Shown here piece after piece: positions 35,055 to 43,885 of a stretch of DNA of 64,000 nt. Numbering within the stretch: the first letter of the stretch is position 1; each line of letters opens with the position of its first letter. Below the pieces are notes generated by a model. That model made no database searches. It was not told where the DNA came from and was given only the letters and a program-made list of their open reading frames with translations. Location: NCBI GenBank assembly GCA_023250885.1, contig JAHEZV010000001.1, forward strand, positions 1 to 64,000. The letters are read 5' to 3'. The stretch is from Nitrososphaera sp. GTDB lineage: Archaea > Thermoproteota > Nitrososphaeria > Nitrososphaerales > Nitrososphaeraceae. Made by a program: the position numbers and the translations under genes.

Positions 35055-35171
35055 GTTATATTAGGGGGAGGGCGGAACCGGTACGTGGAACGACCGTTCC
35101 CGTTGGACGTCAGAAGTCTTTCTTGCGCACGCATGCTTCCGCATGGCGCTTCGGGATAATTGAAAAAGTAT

Positions 35172-36477
35172 CTATTGGTCGTCTTCGTCGTTGCTGCCCT
35201 TGTCAGGGCCATTGTTGCCTTCGTTGCCGTTACCTTTACCGCTTCCGCTGCCACTACTATCTGAGTTCTCGCCGCTGTTTGGGGCCGAGATATTGGCATC
35301 ATTGTCGTCTTCATCCTCTATCAGACGCTTCGCGTCGTTGATTGCGGAGAGCGCCGCCCCCAGATTGTTCCTTGCCGAATCTAGGTCCTGCGCTTCTATG
35401 CTTGCCCTAACGTTTGCAATGAGAGAAAGGGCTTCCTGCACTTCCGCCTTTGCCTCTGCGTCAGAACCGGTTTGGTTGAGCAATTCAAGTGCCTTCTTTT
35501 CGTACCTCGCCGCAGTTTCGGTCAGCTTTCTAGCCCCCTCTTCATCTGCCTGGCTTGTGCTGTTTTTCTCCGAAGCAAGCTTTTCTTCCTCGTCCCTTTC
35601 GTCATAAAGGTCGGCCCTGATTTCCTCCAGGATCGCGTATACTCGCTCCAGGTTCCGCCCTGCGCCTTCACAGTTGTTCCCATCTATCATCCTCCCCGCG
35701 TTTGACAAGAGCAGCGCTATGGCTTCAAATTTGTCCTCTTTGTGCACCTGATTCTTTTCGGCCAGCTCCTGAGGCCTATAGTAATATTTCTGCAGCATGT
35801 TGCACGTTCCAACTATGTCCGAATTGCTGTTGCTTGCAGTCTGCTCGAACCTCGCCACGTTCTCGTCCGAGCGCATCTAGGACATATCGAAAGTCCCTGA
35901 AGGCAAATATCATGTGCTTCTTTGCCTCAGCGCCATCTCCAAACTCGATTGCCTGAAGCGCCAAGGATGCTTCCGAGACTTGGCCGTATTCTTGGGCAAC
36001 CGCCTCAGGCAGGATGTAGCCACCTGCGACCAGCTCTTTTACCTGAGCGTTGACCGTGTCCTGCGCCTGCAGCACCACGTTCTTTGGCATGCGAAGCTCC
36101 ATCTTGCTTTCGGCGTCTTCCTGGCTGCTGTCAGATATCGTAAAAGTTGAAGCCGCGTTTAGTTATGCATAGAAGGCCACCACTCAGATTTCACCAAAGC
36201 CACATTCGTCAAGCCGGACAGGCTTTCAACGAAATGAATTGTCTGCCGCTGGGAGCATGTTCTGGGTAGCGTAATCCCTTCCTGGCCCTGTCACCTTTAC
36301 GAGGACGGCATAGCCATGGGGCGTATCTACGGGTACGGCCCCAATGATTATCGCCTTTTCGTCAAGGGCATAGATGTCGTTGTTAGTGGTCATGGTGAAG
36401 GAATCTGCAAATGCCGGCAGTTGCAGGACAAGGATTAGCAGCGACAATAGCGCAATTAGCGCTTTCTTATTTAACAA
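35172..36477 (-). pseudogene. Decayed secreted Ig-like plus acidic C-terminal protein
   Basis: Three frames join. The 36226..36477 frame has a signal peptide (ALIALLSLLILVLQLPAFA) and an Ig-like start (GYAVLVKVTGPGRDY). The same frame continues past TGA and TAA stops into VVAFYA, LNAASTFTIS and the 35776..36102 frame (NVVLQAQDTVNAQVKELVAG). A frameshift near 35880 then leads into the 35172..35876 frame (NVARFEQTASNSNSDIVGTC). The C-terminal tail is an acidic Gly/Ser/Asn-rich repeat (GNGNEGNNGPDKGSNDEDDQ). The gene must be dead unless the breaks are assembly errors. The original was about 430 residues. Confidence 0.7.
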
Positions 36478-36797
36478 TCAACCGGCAGCGGAATACAACC
36501 GTTACTACCATCCATTACTTTCGGCAGGCATTATATCAGGAGTGCTTGGAACAACCATACCAACTGTTTTGAGCCGAAAAATCGCCGGCATTCGGCGGGT
36601 GTTGCAGCAAACTGACATGAAAGGAATGCTGTGCCCGGCTAGCAGGACACAGGTGAACAACGTCAAGAGCGGCATGAGGTGTGAAGGCAGGCACTTGCCC
36701 GAGATTGTGAAGCGCAAGGGGAGGTAGTGCGCGTGGAGGACTGTATTGGACACCGCGGCCGAGTCGTATATATTACTAAAGCGGACTCGTTTGTCCC
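36478..36797. other. Intergenic region with a doubtful short plus-strand frame
   Basis: The region lies between the decayed secreted protein and the next secreted protein. A plus-strand frame ending at 36727 (containing MKGMLCPASRTQVNN) has no clear start or motifs. A TATA-like TATATATTACTAAAG (about 36766-36780) fits a promoter for the gene starting at 36798. Confidence 0.3.
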
Positions 36798-37487
36798 ATG
36801 CGCTTGCTATTTGTGTTATTCGCGGTTCCGATATTGTTCTCGCCTGCCCTTGCCCTAGCGCAGGAGCAGCACTACCAGGTGGCCAAGTCTGACAGGAGCG
36901 AGACCTTTGTGCTCCCCTACGCTGCTTCAAATCGGGACGACAGCAACCCCCTCGTCTACACCTTTGAGGAGCCCAAGCAGCCAAACTGGATACTGAGTAT
37001 AGTTAACAACCAATCGTACGTCCCAAGCAACGACTCCAAGACGATCATAAGGATACAAGAGCCGGCGCCAAGCGAAAAATACATTGAAATCGCGATGTTT
37101 GGGGGCGAGGCAAGAACCTACTGGGTCGCGGTGAACACGCCCGATGCAGGGTACGCCCAGATTTGGGTCAAGGAGGAAGACGGCTGGTCAACCGAGAACC
37201 CGATAGCTGTGAGCCATGATTCAACTCAGGGTCTTACGGTCACCGACGGCAAGAGGGTCGTCATTGACAGACTAGACCTCACGGGTTTTGCTGTGGGCTC
37301 GATCGCGGTGTACGGCAACGACGATGAAAAGACGACTGCCAATGCCAATGCAGGCGATATCTCATTTGAAATAATCTACGGGAGCTTTGCGCAGTCATCC
37401 CTTTATTACGTGCCGCTTGGCGTGATGCTCGGTGTAGGCAGCCTGATCATAGGCCTGCTGATATTCAAGAAGAGGAAGCCCGAGTAG
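36798..37487 (+). CDS. Secreted protein with C-terminal membrane anchor, unknown function
   Basis: The 229-residue protein starts with a signal peptide (MRLLFVLFAVPILFSPALAL) and ends with a membrane helix and a short basic tail (LGVGSLIIGLLIFKKRKPE). The middle is a beta-rich extracellular domain of about 170 residues with WILSIVNNQSYVPSNDSK. No named family. It overlaps the convergent endonuclease III gene by 23 bases. Confidence 0.75.
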   Translation: MRLLFVLFAVPILFSPALALAQEQHYQVAKSDRSETFVLPYAASNRDDSNPLVYTFEEPKQPNWILSIVNNQSYVPSNDSKTIIRIQEPAPSEKYIEIAMFGGEARTYWVAVNTPDAGYAQIWVKEEDGWSTENPIAVSHDSTQGLTVTDGKRVVIDRLDLTGFAVGSIAVYGNDDEKTTANANAGDISFEIIYGSFAQSSLYYVPLGVMLGVGSLIIGLLIFKKRKPE

Positions 37488-38148
37488 AATAGTACCTGCA
37501 CGTCTTTCTCAGGTCGCACGCCTTGCAGTTTGGCCTGACTGGCAGGCAGATGTTTTGGCCATACATTACAAATGTGTCGTTCACCCTTGTCCACAGCCTC
37601 CTGTCGACAAAGCTACTCAGCTCCATCTCCGTCTGCTCGGGCGTCTTCGTGCTGACGAGCCCCAGCCTGTTTGATATTCGGTGCACGTGCACGTCTACAG
37701 GTATCGCCGGCTTGTCAAACGCGTAGACAAGCACGCAGTTGGCCGTCTTCCTGCCCACTCCGGGCAGCTCCAGCAGGCTGTCGATGTCAGAGGGCACCTG
37801 CCCGCCAAATTTGCTGACCAGCATTTGCGAGACCCGCTTGATGCGCTCAGCCTTGACATTGTAAAATCCGATGCTGTGGATTATCTTTTTTATCTCGTCA
37901 ATGTCTGCCGCCGCCAGATCTTGCGGAGTCTTGAACCTTGCAAACAGCTTGTTCACAACCTGGGTGGTGTTTTCGTCCCTTGTCCGGGCAGACAATATTG
38001 TACCTATCAGTATCTTGAACGGGTCGCCCTGCTCTTCCATCTGGAGGCCGCGGAGCGCAGTGAGCCGGGGCGGCTTTTCCCGGTTGAGCGCCTGCTCCAT
38101 CTTTTTTATTATGATGCCCATGGAGCGCTTTGCTGATGCCAACTGCAA
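37465..38148 (-). CDS. nth: Endonuclease III (DNA glycosylase/AP lyase)
   Basis: Nth removes oxidised pyrimidines and nicks abasic sites. The HhH-GPD core is visible in LELPGVGRKTANCVLVYAF, with the catalytic Lys, followed by IPVDVHVHRISNRLGL with the catalytic Asp. The [4Fe-4S] ligands are in CLPVRPNCKACDLRKTC. At 227 residues it is normal length. The N-terminal 16 residues before MEQALNREKP are likely an over-extension of the start; the divergent neighbour begins at 38179. Confidence 0.95.
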   Translation of the reverse strand: MQLASAKRSMGIIIKKMEQALNREKPPRLTALRGLQMEEQGDPFKILIGTILSARTRDENTTQVVNKLFARFKTPQDLAAADIDEIKKIIHSIGFYNVKAERIKRVSQMLVSKFGGQVPSDIDSLLELPGVGRKTANCVLVYAFDKPAIPVDVHVHRISNRLGLVSTKTPEQTEMELSSFVDRRLWTRVNDTFVMYGQNICLPVRPNCKACDLRKTCRYYSTRASSS

Positions 38149-38178
38149 GACAGTGCGTGCAGAGCATATAATTGCGTA

Positions 38179-39363
38179 ATGGTTCTTATACTCTTTGAGG
38201 AAATCATATCTGGATTGGAACTTTCAAGGGACGAGGAAGAAGCTCTTGCCGGCAAGCCCGGCGATGCGCTTGCTTCTGCGTACAGGATTCTTGTCGCGAT
38301 AGGCGAGGCCACTGGGGCAAAAAAGCTCGTCCCGGTAAAGTGGGCCCATGTTTCCGGCGTCAACTACAACACCATTGGCGACGCCGGCGTTCAGTTCCTT
38401 GACAAGTTCAGCCGCACAGCCAAGGTCGTCGTAAGGACGACATTAAACCCGATGGGCTACGACAAGAATCATCCTGAAGGCATTCCCGAAAAGTTTCAGG
38501 GAAAACAGACGAGTATTGTGAAGTCGTATGAGAGAATGGGCGTAACGCCGTCGTTTACCTGCACACCGTACGAAGTTTTCGACATTCCGCGAAAAGGAAC
38601 GGCCGTCAGCTTTGCTGAAAGCAACGCGGCAGTGTATTCAAATTCGCTTTTAGGCCTTATGACAAACAAGGAAAGCTCGCTGTCCGCACTCGCAAGCTCT
38701 GTGACGGGCAAGGCGCCGCTCTCCGAGCTGAGGCTCGATGAAGGAAGGAACCCGAAGGTGAACATCGAGGCCAATTTCAAATTCGGAAGCGAGCTCGACT
38801 ACGGACTCATGGGCTACTTCGCAGGCAAGGCAGTCAAGGACAGCTCGGTTGCCCTTAGCGGCATATTCAAGCCGTCGACGATTGAGGCAAAGGCGCTGTC
38901 CGCAGGCATTGGAACATCGGGCTCCTGCGGCATGTTTACGCTTGGCAAGGCCAAGGAGAAAATTTCGTTTGACAAAAAAGAAGCGAAAGCTGTGATGGAC
39001 GAGCTGAATACCGCGGAAGACGGAGACATCATTACGCTTGGAAGCCCCCAGCTCGGCATGAACGAGCTTGATCTATTGGCCAGGCTTACGGAAGGCAAAA
39101 AATTCAACAAGCGCTGCATGATATTCTGCTCAAGGGCAATACACAACCAGGCGGCAAAGGTGGGCCTGACAGGCAGGCTCGAAAGGTCGGGCGCGGAATT
39201 CATGTGCGACTCATGCACCTGCCTTACTCCTTACGTTATAAAGGAAAAATACGACTCAGTGGTGTCAAACAGCGTCAAGGGCGCGTATTACCTGAACAAT
39301 TCCAACAAGGTCATGGTCGCGCTCAAGGACATCAAGACTATAGCAAAGGAGTACACTGAATGA
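38179..39363 (+). CDS. Aconitase X catalytic (large) subunit; phosphomevalonate dehydratase large subunit
   Basis: Archaeal AcnX pairs with its small subunit to dehydrate (R)-5-phosphomevalonate to trans-anhydromevalonate 5-phosphate in the modified mevalonate pathway. The 394-residue protein carries DUF521 features: VPVKWAHVSGVNYNTIGDAGVQ, RMGVTPSFTCTPYEV, and ESNAAVYSNSLLGL near the substrate site; cysteines for an Fe-S cluster are in GTSGSCGMFTLG and SGAEFMCDSCTCLTP. The small subunit follows with a four-base overlap. A different AcnX role (L-hydroxyproline degradation) exists in bacteria; in archaea the mevalonate role is favoured. Confidence 0.93.
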   Translation: MVLILFEEIISGLELSRDEEEALAGKPGDALASAYRILVAIGEATGAKKLVPVKWAHVSGVNYNTIGDAGVQFLDKFSRTAKVVVRTTLNPMGYDKNHPEGIPEKFQGKQTSIVKSYERMGVTPSFTCTPYEVFDIPRKGTAVSFAESNAAVYSNSLLGLMTNKESSLSALASSVTGKAPLSELRLDEGRNPKVNIEANFKFGSELDYGLMGYFAGKAVKDSSVALSGIFKPSTIEAKALSAGIGTSGSCGMFTLGKAKEKISFDKKEAKAVMDELNTAEDGDIITLGSPQLGMNELDLLARLTEGKKFNKRCMIFCSRAIHNQAAKVGLTGRLERSGAEFMCDSCTCLTPYVIKEKYDSVVSNSVKGAYYLNNSNKVMVALKDIKTIAKEYTE

Positions 39364-39758
39364 TAATCAGCAACTGCAAGAAAATTGTCGGCGGGTCGGG
39401 CGAAGGTCAGGCTCTTGTTACCGCGCAGCCAATCAACTTTCTTGCAATGATCGACGCCACGACAGGCAGGATAACCGACCCGAAGCATGAGCTGTACAAT
39501 AAATCGCTCAAGGGAGTAGTGCTCGTGTTTCCGTATGCAATAGGGAGCAGCGTCGGCGCTTACGTGTTTTATTCAATGAGAGAATACGGCACTGCGCCAA
39601 GCGCAGTAGTGTGCGCTAGGGCGGACATCACCACCGCGTCTGGCTGCGCTATAGCCAACATACCCGTCGTTGACCTGCCAAAAGGCGCGCAGGGGATAAA
39701 GCATGGTGCGGTTGCAAGGGTCGAGGCCGACGCGGGCAGGATCACAGTAAAGGTTTAA
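39360..39758 (+). CDS. Aconitase X swivel (small) subunit; phosphomevalonate dehydratase small subunit
   Basis: The 132-residue protein is the DUF126 swivel domain, with GEGQALVTAQPINFLAMID, KGVVLVFPYAIGSSVGAYVFY and IPVVDLPKG. It closes over the active site of the large subunit. Overlap of the stop and start codons with the large subunit shows co-translation. Bacterial proteins are often a single fusion; here the two subunits are separate, which is the archaeal arrangement. Confidence 0.93.
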   Translation: MIISNCKKIVGGSGEGQALVTAQPINFLAMIDATTGRITDPKHELYNKSLKGVVLVFPYAIGSSVGAYVFYSMREYGTAPSAVVCARADITTASGCAIANIPVVDLPKGAQGIKHGAVARVEADAGRITVKV

Positions 39759-39892
39759 TTTCAAAAAATGCAACAATATGGCATTCGGTGCATGGCGTTA
39801 AGACGGGCGAACCGACCGCGACATGCGGAATGACGACCAAAGTCCATGCACCGAAACTAAACTTCTGATGTCCTGGTTTCTGTCTGCAGACC

Positions 39893-40129
39893 TCAGATCC
39901 TGTCGAACGGTGCAAGGTACTCCACGCCTTTTGGCGTCGTGTGGTTGTACCTTTTGCCCTGCTGGATGTCATTTACCACCAGACCGTATTCCATCATCTG
40001 CGACAGGTAAGCTGTCGCCTGCGAGTGACTTAGGCAGGCATAAAACATTGTCTTTGAGATGCCGGGTCCAGAACCGATCGCCGTCTACAGCACATTCCTC
40101 ATTATCTCTTCCCTTTGTCGGTTGCGCAA
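39893..40129 (-). pseudogene. Winged-helix regulator interrupted by one in-frame TAG
   Basis: A TTG start at 40129 gives MRNRQREEIMRNVL, then TAG (40085-40087), then TAIGSGPGISKTMFYACLSH, YLSQMMEYGLVVNDI and KRYNHTTPKGVEYL up to a TGA at 39893. The reading is a normal thaumarchaeal wHTH protein of about 77 residues with a single stop in the first helix. The upstream AcnX small subunit gene is convergent. A TGA is also in a nearby frame, but this frame has one lesion only. Confidence 0.7.
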
Positions 40130-40195
40130 AATCCAGTTCTCTACCTAAATTGCATCTGATGCCAGCTTAAAAGCAATTTGCTGTAATCTATAACT

Positions 40196-40408
40196 TTACA
40201 GTACTTCGACTATCTTTTTCCGCGATGTCAGGCCTGAAACTATCCTGACCCGATCTTCACTGACTCCGAAATGCGCCGCCAGCTTTTTCACCAGCTCCCT
40301 GTTTGCTTTACCGCGCTCTGGCTGCGACTTGATCGATATGGCTATTTCGTCTCCGCTGAGCATTAGCCGCCCGTCAGAGCTGAACCTGACTGAAACCGAA
40401 TACCGCAT
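40196..40408 (-). CDS. DUF167/YggU-family protein
   Basis: The 70-residue protein shows the family end: ISIKSQPERGKANRELVKKL and VRIVSGLTSRKKIVEVL. YggU-like proteins have a compact alpha/beta fold of unknown role, widespread in bacteria and archaea. Length is slightly under the bacterial norm. Confidence 0.9.
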   Translation of the reverse strand: MRYSVSVRFSSDGRLMLSGDEIAISIKSQPERGKANRELVKKLAAHFGVSEDRVRIVSGLTSRKKIVEVL

Positions 40409-40471
40409 CTGTTCTGGTTGGAAATGCGTGCTTGAAAACCTTTTATTATCGAAAGTGTGATAGCATCATGA

Positions 40472-40687
40472 TTGGCAAGCTTTTGTCCTGAATGTGGAGG
40501 AGAGCTGAAATTTGACCTTGCTAGCAAAAACTTTATCTGCAAAAGCTGCGGCCTCTTTGCTTCCCGTGAAAAGATAGACGAGCTGCGCGACAAGGCTGAA
40601 ATTACCAGAGAGGATCCGAGAAGAAAGCACCACGACGACTACCTTGACTGGTGGCAATCGTCAAAGAAGGACAAGCAGCAAAAGTAG
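40472..40687 (+). CDS. Zinc-ribbon protein (71 aa)
   Basis: TTG start at 40472 gives MASFCPECGGELKFD, then FICKSCGLFASREKI: two CxxC pairs of a zinc ribbon. The remainder is a charged helix ending in KKDKQQK. A TTTTATTATC TATA-like sequence lies about 30 bases upstream, consistent with a leaderless TTG start. The family resembles the many archaeal Zn-ribbon proteins of transcription and translation. Confidence 0.85.
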   Translation: MASFCPECGGELKFDLASKNFICKSCGLFASREKIDELRDKAEITREDPRRKHHDDYLDWWQSSKKDKQQK

Positions 40688-40688
40688 C

Positions 40689-41188
40689 TCATGTTTCAGC
40701 GGCTGCAGCGTCCGAAATGCCCGTTTTCAACGACACCAACTGTTCTTCTTTTATCGTTTTCAAGACTGTCGTCGATTCTGCTTCAGTTATCTGCGGGAGC
40801 CTTCGTATCTTGTTCGTCACGATGTCCCTCATTTTGTCAAGGTTTCTTGCGCGTATTTTCAGGAGCAGGTCGAACCGGCCGTGCCTTTCATGTATCTCCA
40901 GTATCTCGTCAAATTTGGACAAGCGGGCTGCCACTTCGTCGGCCGAGCCCTCCTTGATGTTTATGCCAATGAAGGCAAGGTGGTTGTAGTCCAAGAGCCT
41001 GCTGTCCGTCGAGATGGTGAACTTGCGGATGATTCCGGCTGCCTCCAGCCTGCGGACCCGACGTGCACAGTAGCGCCTGAACTTTCAAGCTCTTCCGCTA
41101 TCTCTACAAACAGCCGGGACGCGTCACGGATCAGTATGCCAATTATCCTGAGGTTGATTTCGTCCAGCGGGTCGGACGGAAAGCGCAC
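40689..41188 (-). pseudogene. Lrp/AsnC-family regulator split by one frameshift
   Basis: The 40961..41188 frame (GTG start) encodes the helix-turn-helix part DEINLRIIGILIRDASRLFV. A one-base deletion near 41065 (in CACGTCGGGTCC) moves the reading to RRVRRLEAAGIIRKFTISTD, which joins the 40689..40994 frame with the RAM ligand-binding domain (LAFIGINIKEGSADEVAARL). The restored protein is about 165 residues, normal for Lrp/AsnC. It could be a single sequence error; the two pieces are otherwise perfect. Confidence 0.8.
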
Positions 41189-41266
41189 GATAAGAATACG
41201 AGCTTTTGATCTAGTAACGGTTCGTGCTCGAATGGTTAATAACCCTTATAGTGTGCTAGCGAAAAT

Positions 41267-42205
41267 GTGCTTTGCAGCAAGTGCCAGAAGGCAGAGAGCG
41301 CGTACCACAGGGCGTACTCTGGCGAGTATTTGTGCAAAAAGTGCTTCATGCGCTCTATGGAGGACAAGGCTGCAAAGACTATTTCAAAGTATTCGATGAT
41401 CGGGTACAGCGACAGGGTTGCTGTCGGGGTTTCTGGCGGCAAGGACAGCTTGTCGCTGTTGTATGTGCTAAAGATACTTTTTGAGCAGCACCCAAACAAT
41501 GGCAACGAACTCATCGCAATCACTATTGATGAAGGCATCAAGGGCTACCGCGACGAGTCGCTGCAGATAGTGAAGGACTTTTGCGCTCAGTTGGGCGTGG
41601 AGAGCAGGGTGCTCAGCTACAAGTTCCTTTTTGGTGTCGACATGGACGAGGCCATGGTGCTGAGGCCGTCTGAAAAAAAAATGTCGTCCTGCTCGATGTG
41701 TGGTACGTTCCGCCGGCGCGCAATCGACATTGCCGCGGAAACTGTGGATGCTAACGTTATCGCGACCGCGCACAATATGGACGACCAGCTGCAGACGTTC
41801 ATGATCAATTTGCTTGCCGGTGACGTGGAACGCATAGGATGGATCTACCCCGAGCCGGTGCAGTACGCAAGCGGCATGAAAAAGATAAAACCGTTTATTG
41901 AAATTTATGAATACGAGATCGCGTTCTACGCGCTCCAGCGCGAAATCCCCTTCCAGTCAGAGGAATGCCCCTACATGAACGAAAGCATACGCACAGACCT
42001 GCGCGAGTTTTTCAACAGGCTGGAAAAGGACCATCCCGGCATAAAGCACAACGCCTACAACTCTATGATGAAGATATCAAAGACATTGCACAGCGCTCCA
42101 AGCACCGAAGGCAGAAAGTGCTCGGTATGTGGCCGCGACTCGACGGGAGACGTCTGCTCTGTCTGCAAGAATGTCAGAGTGCTGACATCCAACAAGCAAA
42201 TATAG
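41267..42205 (+). CDS. PP-loop tRNA thiolation ATPase of the TtuA/NcsA (Ctu1) group
   Basis: The 312-residue protein carries an N-terminal zinc finger (MLCSKCQKAESAYHRAYSG ... CKKC), the PP-loop GVSGGKDSLSLLYVL, internal cysteines (KKMSSCSMCGTFRRRAIDIA) that can bind an Fe-S cluster, and a C-terminal zinc finger (CSVCGRDSTGDVCSVC). It is TIGR00269/TtuA-like, so it probably makes 2-thiouridine in tRNA. Start is GTG at 41267, with a TATA-like TAATAACCCTTATAG upstream. Confidence 0.9.
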   Translation: MLCSKCQKAESAYHRAYSGEYLCKKCFMRSMEDKAAKTISKYSMIGYSDRVAVGVSGGKDSLSLLYVLKILFEQHPNNGNELIAITIDEGIKGYRDESLQIVKDFCAQLGVESRVLSYKFLFGVDMDEAMVLRPSEKKMSSCSMCGTFRRRAIDIAAETVDANVIATAHNMDDQLQTFMINLLAGDVERIGWIYPEPVQYASGMKKIKPFIEIYEYEIAFYALQREIPFQSEECPYMNESIRTDLREFFNRLEKDHPGIKHNAYNSMMKISKTLHSAPSTEGRKCSVCGRDSTGDVCSVCKNVRVLTSNKQI

Positions 42206-42221
42206 CCACACTGCAAAATAC

Positions 42222-42548
42222 TGTGCGGAGGCAGGGAGGATCGGGGTGCCAGCCGTACCCCACACTGGAAATCGGCTTTATGCCAGGATCAGTAACGGCC
42301 GGGTAAATCCGCTGGCAGGAGGTACCCGCTTGCCTTGCTGAAATGAAATCACGCCGTGTCGGATGGTTATGAGTGGCGAACTGCGCGAAGGCGCGGTCTC
42401 GACTGCGCATCGTCGAAATGGGCGAGGTCCGGGAGGGAGCAACCCTAAGGCGGCGTAACCATGCTAGCACGTCTACGTGGTGGATCTTGCGGGGCTTGAA
42501 ATGGGGCCTTTTGCCAACGGTGGTACCGGCAGGCCTGCCTCCACTCTT
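42222..42548 (+). ncRNA. ffs: Signal recognition particle RNA (7S/SRP RNA, archaeal type)
   Basis: A non-coding stretch shows the SRP helix 8 signature CGAGGTCCGGGAGGGAGCAA, followed by ACCCTAAGGCGGC and preceded by GTCGAAATGG, which is the SRP54-binding hairpin with a GNRA-type loop. The ends pair: GGAGGCAGG (42227-42235) with CCTGCCTCC (42534-42542), which closes helix 1-5 as in archaeal SRP RNA. The length near 320 nt is normal. Exact ends are estimated. Confidence 0.85.
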
Positions 42549-42590
42549 TTATAGCATGATTTAAATTGAATTTGGCAAGTCTTTCTCGTA

Positions 42591-42884
42591 TTGCCTATCG
42601 ATCCTAACTTTCAGGCAAACAGGGTTGCCACAACAGTTGAGAACCTCAAGGCATGGAATAATGCATCAAGCAGCCCTGGGATTAATGGCACCGACATTGC
42701 CGTCGACTATGGCTTGTGCATCGGCGACGCAGCATGTATCGAAGTGTGCCCTGTCAACGTGTTTGACTGGCAGGGCGCTGGCGCGGACAGGAAGGCGCTG
42801 CCGTCAAGCAAGCGGGACTACATCTACTCCCTTGGGTGCAAAGCAGTCTGCCCGAAATTCGTGATAAGGGTGAACAAGCCATGA
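42591..42884 (+). CDS. 4Fe-4S ferredoxin coupled to dph2
   Basis: The 97-residue protein starts TTG at 42591 (MPIDPNFQANRVATTVENL). Cluster ligands are in LCIGDAACIEVCPVNVFDW and LGCKAVCPKFV, probably one or two clusters (a full second CxxCxxC is not seen). The last codon overlaps the start of dph2 (ATGA). Coupling suggests that it may feed electrons to Dph2, which cleaves SAM with a special [4Fe-4S] cluster; that role is inferred. Confidence 0.88.
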   Translation: MPIDPNFQANRVATTVENLKAWNNASSSPGINGTDIAVDYGLCIGDAACIEVCPVNVFDWQGAGADRKALPSSKRDYIYSLGCKAVCPKFVIRVNKP

Positions 42885-43885
42885 CTATCAAGATAGACGA
42901 AAAAAGGATGTTTGAAGTGATAGAGCAGCGAAGGCCAAGATCTGTCGCGCTCAACGGGCCTGAAGGCCTGATTCCAAAGTTGCAGGACGCAGCCGACCAC
43001 GTCACTGAAAAGTTTGGAATCGAGGCGTACGTCATTGGCGACACGTGCTGGGGCTCGTGCGATCTCAACACCCATGCTGCAGACATGCTTGGTGCAGACA
43101 TCCTGTTCAACATCGGCCACACAATCGCGATGGAGACCTTTGGCGACAAGGTCGTGATGATCGGCGCTTTTGACGACATCAGCTTTGATTCAGTCGCGAA
43201 AAAGTGCGCAAAGGAACTGCAGGGCAATTACAGGACGATATCGCTCCTTACGGACAGCCAACACATTCACCTGATCGAAAGCGTGAAAAAGATATTCGAG
43301 GACTATGGCTACAGCGTCATCATTGGAAAGGGCAAGGGCCAGCTCCGCGACGCGCAGGTGTTTGGCTGCGAGTTCTATCCTGCATACAACGTGCAAAAGC
43401 AGGTTGACGCTTACATCTTTTTGGGGCAGAGCATGTTCCACTCTGCAAGCGTGGCGATGTCGACTGAAAAGCCGACGTTCATGCTCGATCCGTATTTTGA
43501 GGAATACTCGCAGGTAAACGAGTTTGCACAGGGCATGCAAAAGCGTGCAATACTTTCAATCTACAAGGCGCTTGACGCAGAAAAAATCGGAATTATCATC
43601 GGTCTCAAGGAGGGCCAGTTTGCTCATGTGCGCGCGCTGGAGCTCAAGAAAGAACTTGAGAAGCTTGGCAAGAAGGTGCAGATGATTGCGCTGACAGAGA
43701 TCACGGACGACCGCATGCAGAACTTCAAGCGCATCGACGCCTTTGTGCAGGTCGCCTGCCCCAGGATTGCAACCGACAACCACTTCAAAAAGCCAGTGCT
43801 ATCTGTTCCACAGGCCCTGGCGCTTCTCAAGCTTCTGAGAAGGGAGCCGATAGACGACTTCCTCAAGCTCCAGCACTGGCTTTAG
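42881..43885 (+). CDS. dph2: Diphthamide synthase Dph2 (radical-SAM-like 3-amino-3-carboxypropyl transferase)
   Basis: Dph2 modifies the diphthamide histidine of elongation factor aEF2 in its first step. The preferred start is ATG 42881 (MTIKIDEKRMFEVIEQRR). Cluster cysteines are in VIGDTCWGSCDLNTH, DAQVFGCEFYPAYN and VQVACPRIATDNH, the three-domain arrangement of archaeal Dph2. At 334 residues it is normal. A ferredoxin overlaps at its start. Confidence 0.95.
   Translation: MTIKIDEKRMFEVIEQRRPRSVALNGPEGLIPKLQDAADHVTEKFGIEAYVIGDTCWGSCDLNTHAADMLGADILFNIGHTIAMETFGDKVVMIGAFDDISFDSVAKKCAKELQGNYRTISLLTDSQHIHLIESVKKIFEDYGYSVIIGKGKGQLRDAQVFGCEFYPAYNVQKQVDAYIFLGQSMFHSASVAMSTEKPTFMLDPYFEEYSQVNEFAQGMQKRAILSIYKALDAEKIGIIIGLKEGQFAHVRALELKKELEKLGKKVQMIALTEITDDRMQNFKRIDAFVQVACPRIATDNHFKKPVLSVPQALALLKLLRREPIDDFLKLQHWL

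Noticed and set aside
36374-36727. Plus-strand ORF of 117 aa before the 36798 gene
   Set aside because: It starts inside the decayed secreted gene on the opposite strand and shows no domain; only the end could be a tiny gene.
42174-42564. Small ORFs in the SRP RNA region
   Set aside because: The region is structured RNA; the frames have no support.
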